From Arenicola marina (Eukaryota > Annelida > Polychaeta > Arenicolidae), in contig OZ025258.1 in NCBI GenBank assembly GCA_964019135.1, forward strand, positions 15,345,771 to 15,409,770: 64,000 nt of DNA, read 5' to 3'. Positions 46,010-58,745 of this stretch are shown piece after piece. Each line of letters begins with the position of its first letter. The first letter of the stretch is position 1. A model generated the notes under the pieces. It worked only from the letters and a program-made list of their open reading frames with translations, was not told the DNA's origin and made no database searches. The position numbers and the translations under genes are program-made.

Positions 46010-48785
46010 TGGATGGTTCGCCCACACTCGGTCCATTCGCCCACATTCGGCCTATTCCCCCACACGTAAACTCAGTCTATTCGCCCACACTCGGCCAAAA
46101 AGCCCAAACGTAAACGCTGACCATTCGCCCACACCGAAACTCGGCATATTCGCCCACACTGGGCCTAATCGCCGACACGTAAACTCGGCTCATTCGCCCA
46201 CACTCGGCCTAATCGCCCACACGTAAACTCGATCCATTCGCCCACACGTAAACTCGGTCCATTTGCCTCACATAAACTGGACCCAATCGCCCACACTCAG
46301 CCCATTCGCCTACACTCGGCCCATTCGCCCACACGTGAATCCGACCCATTCGCCCACACTTGTATCATTTGCCCACACGTAAACTAGGCCCATTCGCCCA
46401 CACGTAAACTCGGCCCTTTCGCCCACACGTCAAATCGGCCCTTTTGCCCACACGTCAAATCGGCCCATTCGCCCACACGTAAACTCGGTGCATTCGCCCA
46501 CACGTAAACTCGGTGCATTCGCCCACACGTAAACTCGGTGCATTCGCCCACACGTAAACTGGGCCCATTCGCCGACACGTAAACTCGGTGTATTCGAACA
46601 CACGTAAACTCGGCCCATTCGCTGACACGTAAACTCGGCCCATGCGCCCACACTCGGCCCATTCGCCCACACGCAAACTCGACTCATTCGCCCACACTCG
46701 GCCCATTTGCCCACACATAAACTTGGCCCATTAGCCCACACCTAAACTCGGCTCATTCGCCCTCACGTAAACTCGGCCCAATCGCCCACGCGTAAAGTCG
46801 ACTCATTCGCCCACACTTAAACTGGACCCATTCGCCCACACGTAAAGTCGACCCATTCGCCCACACGTAAAGTCGACCCATTTGCCCACACTTAAACTGG
46901 ACCCATTCGCCCACACGTAAAGTCGACCTATTTGCCCACACGTAAAGTCGACCCATTTGCCCACACTTAAACTGGGCCCATTCGCCCACACGCAAAGTCG
47001 ACCCATTTGCCCACACTTAAACTGGGCCCATTCGCACACATGCAAAATCGACCCATTTGCCCACACTCGGCCCATTAGATCGCACGTAAAGTCGACCCAT
47101 TCACCCACACTTAAACTGGACCTATTCACCCACACTCGGCCCATTCGCCCACACGTAAAGTCGACCAATTCGCCCACATGTACAATCGACCCATTCGCCC
47201 ACACTCGGCCCATTAGATCGCACGTAAAGTCCACCCATTCACCCACACTTAAACTGGGCCTATTCACCCACACTCGGCCCATTCGCCCACACGTAAAGTC
47301 GACCAATTCGCCCACATGTAAAATCGACCCATTCGCCCACACTTGGCCCATTAGATCGCACGTAAAGTCGACCCATTCGTCCACACTTAAACTGGGCCTA
47401 TTCGCCCACACTCGGCCCATTCGCCCACACGTAAAATCGACCAATTCGCCCACACTTAAACTGGGCCTATTCACCCACCCGTAAAGTCGACCAATTCGCC
47501 CACATTTGGCACATTTGATCGCACGTGAAGTCGACCCATTCGCCCACACGTAAACTGGACCTATTCGCCCACACGTAAAGTAGACCAATTTGCCCACACT
47601 TAAACTGGGCCCATTCGCCCACACGTAAAGTCGACCCATTTGCCCACACTTAAACTGGGCTCATTCGCACACATGTAAAATCGACCCATTTGCCCACACT
47701 CGGCCCATTAGATCGCACGTAAAGTCGACCCATTCACCCACACTTAAACTGGACCTAATCACCCACACTCGGCCCATTCGCCCACACGTAAAGTCGACCA
47801 ATTCGCCCACATGTAAAATCGACCCATTCGCCCACACTCGGCCCATTAGATCGCACGTAAAGTCCACCCATTCACCCACACTCGGCCCATTCGCCCACAC
47901 GTAAAGTCGACCAATTCGCCCACATGTAAAATCGACCCATTCGCCCACACTCGGCCCATTAGATCGCACGTAAAGTCGACCCATTTGTCCACACTTAAAC
48001 TGGGCCTATTCGCCCACACTCGGCCCATTCGCCCACACGTAAAGTCGACCAATTCGCCCATACTTAAACTGGGCCTATTCACCCACACGTAAAGTCGACC
48101 AATTCGCCAACACTTGGCACATTCGATCGCACGTAAAGTCGACCCATTTGCCCACACTTAAACTGGGCCCATTCGCACACATGTAAAATCGACCCATTTG
48201 CCCACACTCGGCCCATTAGATCGCACGTAAAGTCGACCCATTCACCCACACTTAAACTGGACCTATTCACCCACACTTGGCCCATTCGCCCACACGTAAA
48301 GTCGACCAATTCGCCCACATGTAAAATCGACCCATTCGCCCACACTCGGCCCATTAGATCGCACGTAAAGTCCACCCATTCACCCACACTTAAACTGGGC
48401 CTATTCACCCACACTCGGCCCATTCGCCCACACGTAAAGTCGACCAATTCGCCCACATGTAAAATCGACCCATTCGCCCACACTCGGCCCATTAGATCGC
48501 ACGTAAAGTCAACCCATTTGTCCACACTTAAACTGGGCCTATTCGCCCACACTCGGCCCATTCGCCCACACGTAAAGTCGACCAATTCGCCCATACTTAA
48601 ACTGGGCCTATTCACCCACACGTAAAGTCGACCAATTCGCCAACACTTGGCACATTCGATCGCACGTAAAGTCGACCCATTCGCCCACACGTAAACTGGA
48701 CCTATTCGCCCACACGTAAACTGGACCCATGCGCCCACACGTAAACTAGACCAATTTGCCCACATTTGGCCCATTCGATCGCACG
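46010..48785. repeat. Large multi-level minisatellite (CCCATTCGCCCACACGTAAA)
   Basis: Basic unit ~24-28 bp (CATTCGCCCACACGTAAAGT with variants ending CTCGGCC, CTGGGCC, TCGACC). In the right half, units form ~138-bp blocks marked by ATTAGATCGCACGTAAAGT (about 47071, 47212, 47349, 47707, 47847, 48217, 48354 and 48490), and blocks form 0.5-0.64 kb super-repeats. Chance ORFs up to 278 codons arise on minus. Confidence 0.93.
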
Positions 48786-49611
48786 TAAACTGACTGGCCT
48801 GTCAGATAAGAGCACATTCGACCACGGGGTGAGCCCTCCAAACCGACGAAGAACGACAGAATAAATGCCCTCCGATGGCATAAGTCATCGCGATATCGCT
48901 ACGAAATGGCTCGCTAGATGGAAGCACAACTCATGAGTTTACTGCGACATGGTACCTTAGAGGGCGGCACTAGTTTGTATGCCAGAAATCCATGCCCCCG
49001 ACCCTTCATCGACAAGTAACGAGAGCCGTGTTGAGACATAGCATAAACCATCGCTGAATACATACAATGTCACAATTCCAAAAGCGGGGATGACAATGCT
49101 GGCTTCAGCAGTGGCAGTTATTTCTGCCCCGGTCGCCACAAATACGCCACAAAAAAATCAAATAAGTCCGGAAGTAAGCCCATTTCGTGAGCACCGGAAG
49201 TGAACCAGTGGCGGCCCACGTGACCTGTCGATGGGACAGCCCAGCGGGGGTACCACTCAGCCAGGGCGACCGCTCCATTACCGGTGGGACGAACGAAATT
49301 CATGGAACTCAAATACTTGAAACATATTGCTTTTTGTTCGATTCCGGGCGGAAACAGTAAAATTAATGACGGGACAAGGAAATGGGGGAAAACTCCGATA
49401 TTGTATCCTGGGATATTGTAATTCCCGCTAAGTGCCGAAGCGATTATCGGGTTGGTGACATGGCGACCCTACCGAATGCGAGGTTGCGGTGTCCGGGGAT
49501 GTGGAGGGCTAACGGCGAGTCCTGCCTGGACCATCGAGCGCGATGTCTCGGAGAGCGACTTCCGGTGCCCACTGGCGCACATGCAGAGAATCGCTGCGAG
49601 GACAGCGGCGC

Positions 49612-49985
49612 CGCCACCCTCCCCCCTCCCCTCTGGCTATAGACAGTCCCCCCACCACCACCCTCCCCTCTGGCTATAGACAGTCCCCCCACCACCACCC
49701 TCCCCTCTGGCTATAGACAGTCCCCCCACCCCCACCCTCCCCTCTGGCTATAGACAGCCCCCCTACCCCCACCCTCCCCTCTCGCTATAGACAGTCCCCC
49801 CACCACCACCCTCCCCTCTCGCTATAGACAGTCCCCCCACCACCACCCCCCCCCCTCTGGCTAGAGACAGTCCCACCACCACCACCGATCCACCAACCAC
49901 CCTCCCCTCCGGCTATATACATTCCCCCCCAACACCGCCCATCCACCCACCACCCTCCCCTCTGGCTATGGACAGTCCCCCCACC
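49612..49985. repeat. 39-bp C-rich minisatellite
   Basis: About nine units of CCACCACCCTCCCCTCTGGC plus TATAGACAGTCCCCC. Confidence 0.88.
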
Positions 49986-50504
49986 ACCCACCCATATCCC
50001 ACACCCTAGTCACGGCCCGACCCACCAGCCCAAACACCCCAGTCAACCCAAGTAAAGAAAGCCACCAGCCCCACACCCCAGTCACAGCCCCGACCCGCCA
50101 GCCCCGGCCCGCCAGCCTCGGCCCCACACCGAGCTCACCCACTCAACGGGTTGTCATGGCGGAGGCAGAGGGCGGGGGGGGGGGGGGACTGAAAATTTAG
50201 AGGTTTTGTGTCAGCGCCGCAGGTCCTAGGGGTAATATGGGAATCGGGGGCGCCGCTCAAAGAATACAAGAGGATGTATAATGACTCGATCCATATACCA
50301 AGGAGCATCATGTATACAGGGTGCACCGCCCATAATAACGCAGTTATGTCTGGCATACTATTCCAGGGCGCCATCATCTCATGACAGAAACATTTTTGCA
50401 TGTATAATTTGTGTCGTCGGCGGGAAAACCTGTTCTGTTTGTATTTGTTTTTATTGCCAAATAATTCAGAAAGCAAGCTGTCCAGCACACCCTCATGAAA
50501 AAGT

Positions 50505-50632
50505 AGGACAAAAGTAGGAAAGGAAATACAGAAAAAGTAGGACAAAAGTAGGAAAGGAAATACAGAAAAAGTAGGACAAAAGTAGGAAAGGAAATACAGA
50601 AAAAGTAGGACAAAAGTAGGAAAAGAGAAGCA
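50505..50632. repeat. 34-bp AAAGTAGGACAAAAGTAGGA repeat
   Basis: Four nearly identical units. The same AAAGTAGGA core recurs in degenerate form at 50905-51005. Confidence 0.85.
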
Positions 50633-51519
50633 AAAATTATGACTCAAATAGCATATGTAGCAACATTATTCTGGACAAACAAATGACAAAAAGTTATATT
50701 ACTGAGAAAATGCTTTTTTAGAATATTTCTCGTGCTCTCAGCTGTACCTGTATTTTCATTATTAGAACTTGACAGACACTAGTGTTGATTTCAAGATATA
50801 TCGGGACGCAAAAACAAAGTACCTCTGACTTTTGCAATAATAAAAGCGATATGCACACTTTTACAGCAATTCACGACATTTTGAAATTGCGCCTGGTGAA
50901 GCAAATACCAAAAAGTAGGAAAAAGTAGGAAAATGTAGGTATTTTGAAGAAAATGTAGGAAAAATAGGATGGAGACAAAAAAGCAGGAAAAAGTAGGAAA
51001 AATATAATCACTGGACAGCCTGAGAAAATCAACAGGTCCGTGTTAGCCTGCCATAAAATCGTGTTTTTGCAGTATATGTGAAGCGTGAGTACTACGGGAG
51101 CTATACTGAAACAACGGCACAGGCCATCATGGAGAAATGATACAAATCTGATGTCATATGTATCATGTCATTATATCACAGATATATATATATATACCAT
51201 TGATTTCACGTAGGTTCTCGGGTGCTTTAATTATTCACAGAGCGAAAATGAAAGTTGGTGTTCTTGGCCGTTTTTGTGCACGTGAATTTTTTTTTATTTT
51301 TTTTTATTTAAACATCATTTCTTTTCTGAGGTTCCCCTGAAATGGATGCCATCGAGCAGGGTCACCTCTAACAAAAACATATATACACACAGACCTGGTG
51401 TTACATACAACAAAACGGAAGCAAATAAGTACGAAATTAAAGATTAAGATTAATTAAAATTAATACGTATGAGATTCATGACTAGTAAGCAGTGCTTCAC
51501 ATGTCAGAGGGAAAATTTA

Positions 51520-51800
51520 AAACCTATTGGATGCCACAATATAATCTTGTACAAAACCAAATAATAATTCGTTGTCAGAGAATGACAGATCAGGGGACCC
51601 ATAAAGTAGGGAGTGTTCCAAAACAGATGTAATGTCAGTTTGTATGGATAACCGCGATACATTCAGAAGCAGGGTAATTCTGTCGATGCTGTAGCTTGGA
51701 CAGTGAAATAAAAAGTGTCTTATATTTTCATTCTTAAATAAACAGCGGGGGCATGACGAGTCTTGGATAAACTTACACTGTTTGCGATGGGAATTTAAAG
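51520..51800 (-). pseudogene. LINE C-terminal fragment (zinc-knuckle region)
   Basis: The minus strand reads HVHMGLSALNSHRKQCKFIQDSSCPRC... then ENIRHFLFHCPSY, the CPRC...H...C signature found after the reverse transcriptase in many LINEs. It is fused in frame with an upstream family-B SINE (51800-51965), so the two may have moved or been copied together. No RT core. Confidence 0.55.
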
Positions 51801-51968
51801 CGCTCAGCCCCATGTGCACGTGAATGATACTATGGGCCACGATATATCCAGGATCAATGAACTGGGGTTGGATTAAACTTGGCCCAGATGCAAGTGTCAG
51901 GATGCGAACCCATAACCTGTTGATCTGCAGCTCAGTCTGCTTACCAACTGAAATATGGAGGTCCCCCC
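51800..51968 (-). mobile_element. SINE family B copy adjoining a LINE fragment
   Basis: The minus strand shows a decayed head, a B-box-like GGGTTCGCATCC and a body with GGGCCAAGTTTAATCC. It passes directly into the LINE fragment at 51520-51800. Confidence 0.5.
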
Positions 51969-52069
51969 CCACCCCAAATGGGCGAAAACGATCACTATAT
52001 TCACAGCCCGTACCTGCGAGACTGTTGCATCTCGTGTGAGAACAAGACGTTCTGGTGTACTACATCACG

Positions 52070-52238
52070 GGCGTGTCCAGGACGGGGGGGGGGCACAAGG
52101 GGCACGTGCCCCCCTTTCAGACCCTAAAGTATGTATGTGCCTCCCCCCCATTTCAAATTCTGTGCCCCCCTCCCCCCCCGATTGTCAATTGTTTTATTGT
52201 CCCCCCCCCCTCTTTCAAGGATTCTTGCACCCGCCCTT
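52070..52238. mobile_element. Possible MITE related to the 20 kb element
   Basis: The left end CGGGCGTGTCCAGGA and the reversed right end AGGGCGGGTGCAAGA are imperfect inverted repeats around C-tract-rich DNA. No clear target duplication was found. Confidence 0.35.
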
Positions 52239-52389
52239 CATCAGTACGTCATCAGAAGTCGACATTTGCTGCCTTTTTCTTCAACATTTCATTTGATAGA
52301 ACTGATAGAACTCATACATTTCTTAGCACCGAAAAAATATTTTGAAAGGTGTAATAATATAGGTTGGGTATCTGGTCTTTGAGCTGAGC

Positions 52390-53687
52390 ATCCTTAAACG
52401 CAAGGAGACATCTCTGACCCAGCAAATGGCATGTGTCCAGTGCTTTTCGCACTAAAGCCGGCCAACTGCTGCTGTGACCGCGAAAACAAAGTGATCGAAT
52501 TTTAACCATGTTTTATTTCACGACCCGTCCCGAGGTTGCCCGGGTGGATGGTCAAACTCCCCCAAGTCGAAGATTAAGTTCCTCTGTTCCTCCGCCATGT
52601 CCGATTACAGTAATGGTCTAGGGTCTAGACCATAACTTCTCCAAAGATTGCCGTCGTAAAAAAAAGGTAAGTACAGCGCCACCTGGCGAATGACTCCATG
52701 GCCACACTTCACGGGCCCACAAACATTATCAAGGCAACCATCTACCAACAGGACGCTATTCGTTGATATGTTTGCTGAAGACATTCCGCCATCTTGAATT
52801 TGTTGTTGCCTTGTCATCATGTTTTCCACTTAATGATGGGGTGACGATCCCCTGAGCTGTAATACGTGAGCTATGCTGAAACCATGGTTGACCCTAACAT
52901 GGGAGAACGACCCACGACGGCAGGTGTAACATGAAATGTCACCCCCCCCCCCCATAGGATCGCGTCGAGTGTCACCATTGGTAAAGAGGCGTGTCGGGAA
53001 GGGGGGGGGGGGTGGGGGCGGGGGCAGACTGTCACAAGAAGAATATAACCATGACCACTAGTTGAGAAATAAATGTGTAATTCAAAAACTGACCATCAGT
53101 CAAGATAAGATCGATAGCCTTAATATTGAGAATGGTGTCTGGAGGCGCGTCATAAAACGACGATCGTCAATAAACGAATCCTGTGCGGTGGGATAGACAG
53201 CATTGTATCTGACCCATTTGCTGTGTAAACACATCGGATGGCGTCGGCGGTGCAAAATCTCCTGACAGTTGATAATTCGAATAAAGTTTTAATGCAGAAT
53301 CATCAGTATAATGTGTTTTTTCTCTCAGTCCACAGGCTGTCCAGGTTTTAGCACGGTAATTAATCGCAAAATTACACATGCCAGCGCAGGCTGCGGCCAT
53401 TTCAATCGTGATCTGGTGAAAGCTAATACTATGTGGCTCGGGTGGGTGGCTTAATTAAGTGGCACATCTTCATCCGATTAAGGTCATTCCTCGGCCACGT
53501 TAACGGTGTATCCGATTCCAATGGGTTTGGTCATTTCTTGTTTATGCATAGCTGAGACATTACTCGGGTTTACCATTTACATACTAATCGCCTTGCCGGA
53601 GCACATAGGGGGTCACAGCTGTATCCAGCAGAAGGGGCGATTAAAGCTATTATCACTGCTCTGCTCTGATACGCCGGTCCAGGTTAG
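52390..53687. other. No gene recognised
   Basis: Short ORFs only. Two G/C homopolymer runs at about 52940 and 53000. No array or clear element. Confidence 0.4.
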
Positions 53688-53940
53688 TTGTGTATTCAGG
53701 ACACTTTTAACCACTTTTGGTCATATCGCGTCAATGGGAGAAGAAATGGAGAGTGGAGCCATGTCCCCGGGGGTGACCCCCGACTCTTTGCAATGAAGAA
53801 CATGGGATCATTATCCTGCGACCACACAGACATGGCGACAGCGGGGCTCGAACCACCGACCCACGTGCCGTTAGGCTCCCAGGTGACCAGATCACTCAAA
53901 GCCAGCGCTCTAACCCACTGAGAAACCGGGCCGGCCCGGA
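53688..53940 (-). mobile_element. SINE family A, near full length
   Basis: Full tail-body-head arrangement. The A box is altered (ACTGAGAAACCGGGCCGG). Confidence 0.83.
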
Positions 53941-53944
53941 CAGT

Positions 53945-55660
53945 CCAGGAGACCTGTGCGTGGTTCGAGTAACCCACTACTATATACAGACATCCACACA
54001 GACATTTGCACGAGGAGGATTCGAACTACGCACGCTAAACACCGAACCGAACACACTACCTATTTTAAGGCCACGGGGTGGCCCTCTCTGTTTGCAGTAA
54101 AGCGACATATGTTAGCTGTCCCTTTGGAGGGGTTGGCCCGGGGGGTGGGTGGGGGGGGGGGAGGACAGGGAGAGGGGTATACATACGGAGAGAAGCAGCC
54201 GAGTGGTTGGGGGGGCACTAGCTGGAACACGCAAACAAATTGGCGGACGAATCAGCATGCGTCCCGCACCGCCGCCACGTGGCTGACACGCAGCAGCAAA
54301 TTGGTCAATTAGACAGTGATCTGTCCCTCTACATCTGAGTGGACACCACCCACAGCGACAGATCGGACACCCCGGCCCGACGGGGCTCAACCCAAGGAAA
54401 GGTTGGGTTTGTCGGAATGAACACCGGATGGGAATTACATTATGGTTGCTTTAAAATGTAACTCCGAACCGGCAGATAAACCGGGAGGTTTATTCAAACG
54501 CTGCGACTACCAACGTACTAAATTAACTACAGACAACACAATAATATGACGAAACACAATACAATACAATATGACGATACACATAACACAATACAAATAA
54601 GGCAATAAAAGTGATATTAAAGGGAGTTAATGAGCACTCGTGTCAAGGAGCTGACACGTATGTGACAGTTAGACAAGTCGAGAACCAAGAAAAGGGTTGG
54701 GTGGGTGGGAGAAGCGACACCGCGATGCTGCGAACCTGCGTCTGAGTGACTGGCACCCGGATTGGGCGGCTGCAGAGCGGGGAACCGTTCTAAGCATTTT
54801 TTACCATCGTAAAAATCCCTACAACTAGCCTAAACAGCGTAAACATGCAGATGGCGAATTTTGCAACATCATGAACGTGAGATTATGCTCTTGGACCGCG
54901 TCGTTACGTACGTAACTCCCTTTGTGTGGTTGTAGGATGTTACGTAACGCAGGGAAGGGGCAATAATTTGGGGTAAATGTTTCATGAAACGGGGGGGGGG
55001 GCTGATTTAAAAAAGTTTAAAACCCCATTTTTACGACTCAGTTCTTGCCAACATATGCCAAGATCCCGCAAAACTGGCGTCGATGGGGTGGAGTTTGGGC
55101 GAGTGTGTGTGTGTGTGTGGGGGGGGGGGGGCAAGTACCCCCCTGGATCCGCGCGCCTGGTAAGAAGCCACAAAATGTCTACCGCGGTTTCTGCGAAAAT
55201 AATTAAGCCGGATTGGTTTCCGCAAGCGAAAGGAAAACTTATTGCAATGAACTTTTGTCTTTTGTCGTACAGGCAATCGAGCAGCAGGTGACTGACATAG
55301 CCTTCTGCGACGGACGCATCACCCACTATAACATCACTCGCTAGACTTCCTAGCAGTCAAGGCATACAAGTCACGTCCGCAGGCGACATCAGCTATATGT
55401 ATATATACATTTTTTTCTTCTTTCCTGGAACAACTTTTATAGCTCTTCTTTCCTTGTCAAGGCTGGAATTGAATCGCCAGCCACTGGTCTCCTGGACGGA
55501 CCGGTATTCAGATTTCCATTAGGGCGGTCTTTGTATTCGACTCTGGCATGACAGGAAGCCGTGCAAATAAGGCTTTCATCTACCTTTATGCGGGCAGCAA
55601 AGACATCCACCGGAATAAAATCACCATGTTGCCTGTCCGCCTTCTTCTTAGACGATGGCG
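53945..55660. other. No gene recognised
   Basis: Includes ACAATACAATATGACGA-type short repeats (54535-54600) and a GGATCCAGG-ended G-rich block (54988-55160), which may be a decayed MITE related to that at 20 kb. Confidence 0.4.
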
Positions 55661-55663
55661 GGG

Positions 55664-55922
55664 CCGCCTCGATAGCTCAGTTGGTTAGAGCGCTCGCCTT
55701 GAGTGCTCAGACCACCTGAGAGCCTAACGGCACGTGGATCGACGGTTCGAGCCCCGCTGTGGCCATGCCATGTGTGGGGTCGCAGGATAAAGATCCCATG
55801 TCTTTCTTCGCAAAGAGTAGGGGGTTACCCCAGGGGACATGCCTCCACTCTCCCTTCCTTCTCCCATTGACACGATATAACCAAAAGTGGTTAAAGCGTC
55901 CTGAATATACAAACAACCAACC
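55664..55922 (+). mobile_element. SINE family A, near full length, plus orientation
   Basis: Starts GGGGCCGCCTCGATAGCTCAG with an intact A box, then GGTTCGAGCCCC (B box), and ends in AATATACAAACAACCAACC, the likely source-like 3' tail. Confidence 0.85.
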
Positions 55923-56289
55923 AATCTTAGACGATGACGCTTGCAAGGCGAGAACAAACGACGTCAGGGACTTCGTTGAGTTACGGGGGTGAGACATGCA
56001 AAAATCAAGATGGCCGATTGCGAACAAATGAGAGTATTTTCTCATAGTTTCATTGTCTTGTCAGGGTATCTATGTTATAGTTTATATACAATAGCAGTTT
56101 ATATATAGTGACGTATATGTAGCATAATGCAATATTTGTATTAGAATACTAGAGAGTTGCATAAATGCATAGGCCTATATAATAAAATCAACTTTTTGTG
56201 CAGCTCCGTTATGTTCAATATGGGTAGCATTATCATGGCAATATTAAAGTCATACCCTAAATATAGCTATGCCTAATAAAAACTACTGC

Positions 56290-57285
56290 TAGTAATATAA
56301 GTGTTTAAGAATACATTGCTTAATGGTCTACCTAGGGAAAGAGCATTTACTTTATTTGATCGAATTATTGTACCAATTCTCACGTATGAAGCCAAAATAA
56401 GGAGTTATCAAGAGTATAAGAAAATCGAGAAAGTCCAGGTTAGGTTTTGTACGAGATTATTGGGACTACGGAAGTCAACATCGGACGTCGCTGCATTAGG
56501 TGAATGTGGCAGGTTAAAAAACAATTACAATGTTAAGTGTATTAAGTATTGGTTAAAGATATTACGGATGCCAAATAATAGGCATGCCAAAAGCTGTTAT
56601 AACATGCTTAAAGAATTTGACAATCAAAGTAGATCATCCTGGGCTAGCTCAGTGAAGTCTGTTGTCTAAACATGATTTTAATAAAGTATGAATAAACCAA
56701 TCAGTTTATGACGAAAGTTTATTTATTGCTGAGCTAAACCAGAGATTAGAAACCTGTTTTATTAAAGAGTGACATATGAAGATTAGGGACCAAAGTCGCC
56801 TTAGTGTATTTTGTACATTTAAGGACCAACTCTCTTTTGAAGTATATTTACTCAGAGTAAATGTTGCCAAACTTAGAAACTCTCTTTCGCGTTTTAGATG
56901 CTCAGCTCATAGCCTCTCTATTGAATTAGGTCGCTGTGATGGAACGTTACTTGAAAACAGAATTTGTAAATACTGTGCTGTAAGACATGTCGTTGTTATA
57001 GAAGATGAATACCACGTGTTATTGTGTTGCCCGAAGTTTATGGATATCAGACGTTTATATATTGATAACGCTTATTGGAATCCCCCAACATACGAGAACT
57101 TCATTATTGTGATGTCCAGTGGAGATATGTTTACCCTAAGAAAATTAGCGATGTTTGTGCACACTTTAGAAAAACGTGTCCGTGCGCAGCCGTAAATTTA
57201 AGAACCCGGAAAATGTATTATTTTGTGACAAATGTATTTATGTCCATTGTTATGTCGCATGGGCCTGAAGGCCTTTCTGGCAAAT
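56290..57285 (+). pseudogene. Degenerate non-LTR retrotransposon (LINE) 3' end
   Basis: Two open pieces (56301-56669 and 56776-57195) give RIIVPILTYEAKI..., IEKVQVRFCTRLLGLRKST, then FRCSAHSLSIELGR and a terminal C..C..H..C zinc-knuckle-like motif (ICKYC...EDEYHVLLCCPKF). These are typical of the region after the reverse transcriptase in CR1/Jockey-like LINEs. A stop and a frame change lie between the pieces. An AATAAA at about 57283 may be the element's 3' end. The reverse transcriptase core is absent: 5'-truncated and dead. Confidence 0.7.
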
Positions 57286-57376
57286 AAACTACCTACCGAC
57301 CTACCATTGCTCAAGAAATCAGTAATAATCTATCAAGCCAGGTTACCAGTGTCACATCTTGGAATTAACACAAGTG

Positions 57377-57485
57377 AAATGAAACGAATTTGGTGTTTTA
57401 GGCGTTTCACACAATGGTTAAGCTGGGCCAAGGAACCTCCCGAGACAAGGAAGGATGAATGGATGACACACGATGAGAGATGAGA
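57377..57485 (-). mobile_element. SINE family B tail, split by nested insertion
   Basis: GGTGTTTTAGGCG... and GGGCCAAGGAACCTCCCGAG match the 20.8 kb family-B copy. Its head continues at 57717-57780 (GATTAGGTTGCCCGGGTCCG, then GCTAACCACTACACCAG), interrupted by a family-A SINE. Confidence 0.75.
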
Positions 57486-57716
57486 GATGGTTATATATTC
57501 AGGACGCTTTAACCACATCTGGTCATATCGCGTCAATGGGAGAATTAAGGAAAGTGCGGAGCCATGTCCCTGGGGGTAACCCCCTACTGTATGCGAAGAA
57601 GGAAATGGAATCTTTATCCTGCGACCACACAGGCATGGCCCCAGCGGGGTTCGAACTGCCGATCCACGTGCCGTTAGGCTCTCAGGTGGCCAGAGCGCTC
57701 AAGGCGAGCGCTGTAA
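57486..57716 (-). mobile_element. SINE family A inserted in a family B SINE
   Basis: The body and tail are intact and the head is truncated at CGCTGTAACC. Family-B sequence flanks it on both sides: its tail at 57377-57480 and its head at 57717-57780. Confidence 0.8.
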
Positions 57717-57782
57717 CCTCAGATTAGGTTGCCCGGGTCCGGATTCGCGGCCTGCGCTAACCACTACACCAGAAAGCAACCC
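57717..57782 (-). mobile_element. SINE family B head, continuation after nested insertion
   Basis: Carries the B-box and A-box complements (GGTCCGGATTCG, GCTAACCACTACACC) of family B. The mate of 57377-57485. Confidence 0.72.
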
Positions 57783-57811
57783 CCGCCGGCCCCTTCCAAT
57801 CCAAGATGAGA

Positions 57812-58068
57812 TATGGTTGTTTATTCAGGATGCTCTAGCCACATTTGGATATATCGCTTCAATGGTAGAAGTAAGGATTGGAGAGTGGAGCCATGTCCCC
57901 GGGGGTAACCCCCTACTCTTTGCGAAGAAGGACATGGGATCTTTACCACACAGACATGGCCACAGCGGGGCGCGCACCACCGATCCACGTGCCGTCAGGC
58001 TTTCAGGTGGCCAGAGCACTCAAGGCGAGCGCTCTAACCCACTGAGCTATCGGGCCGGGCCCCCAAGA
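57812..58068 (-). mobile_element. SINE family A, near full length
   Basis: Second family-A copy within 330 bp. It ends only ~25 bp before the donor of the unidentified exon at 58093, so the SINE head sits just inside that intron. Confidence 0.83.
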
Positions 58069-58092
58069 CGAGAGAGCGCCGAGGTAACTTAC

Positions 58093-58231
58093 CGTTGGCA
58101 CCACCAGAGGCAGTGACGACCAGCTGGTGAGGCTCGTACGGGGAACCGTAAACCGCAAACCGGGACGGTGGCTCGTCCGAAGGTTGGGATGCAGAGACCG
58201 CTATTCCCCATACCGGCAGCACGGCGTCATC
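58093..58231 (-). CDS. Internal exon of an unidentified gene
   Basis: Bounded by a strong acceptor (TTATCTTGCAG|GATG) and a consensus donor (AACG|GTAAGT); 139 nt, phase 0 in and phase 1 out. Encodes DDAVLPVWGIAVSASQP... then FAVYGSPYEPHQLVV. I do not recognise the family. It is phase-compatible with the candidate exon at 63609-63758, which would lie upstream in the same minus-strand gene. Confidence 0.6.
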
Positions 58232-58547
58232 CTGCAAGATAAGGACAGACAAGGGCATCAGAGTCAGGTCTGACTATTCCGCGGACAGTCGGTTCGCCCG
58301 AGTGTGATATGCGACTGGGGACGGAGTCAATCAGCCACATGTTTACGTTTCAGTGAATTACAATACAGCCAGCGTGAAGAAAAGGGAATTGCAAATTGGC
58401 GTAAAGTAGGGAACACGCAGTCAGGAGACGCAAGCATGCAGGCAGGGAGGTAACTAGAGCAGGTATTAACTGCTGAAATGCAACCAGCAAAACATAGGGA
58501 ATGTAGGCAGCATCAAATGGGGAGTCTGAAAAATGCAACCTGCATAA

Positions 58548-58745
58548 AATGTGGAAATACATCCAGCAGAACATGGGGAAATACATCCAGCAGAACATGG
58601 GAAATACATCCAGCAGAACATGGGAAATACACCCAGCAGAACATGGAGAAATACATCCAGCAGAACATGGGAAATACATCCAGCAGAACATGGGAAATAC
58701 ATCCAGCAGAACATGGAGAAATACATTCAGCAGAACATGGGAGAA
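58548..58745. repeat. ~22-bp repeat CATCCAGCAGAACATGGGAA
   Basis: About nine units. Lies in the putative intron upstream of the unidentified exon at 58093-58231. On minus, units contain TGTTCTGCTGGATG and TTTCC/TTCTCC. Confidence 0.85.

Noticed and set aside
46803..48774. Minus-strand ORFs of 231-278 codons with VWANGS.LRVGE repeats
   Set aside because: Product of the multi-level minisatellite; overlapping frames are equally open and there are no unique ends or splice context.
49473..49593. Possible 121-nt minus exon with a good acceptor (GTCCTCGCAG) and weak donor (GTAGGG), phase-compatible with the 58.1 kb exon
   Set aside because: Several frames are open in so short a stretch, the donor is weak and the encoded peptide is unrecognised; not enough to call.
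53167..53400. 77-codon minus ORF (MAAACAGMCNF...)
   Set aside because: No family recognised, no splice or regulatory context; likely chance.
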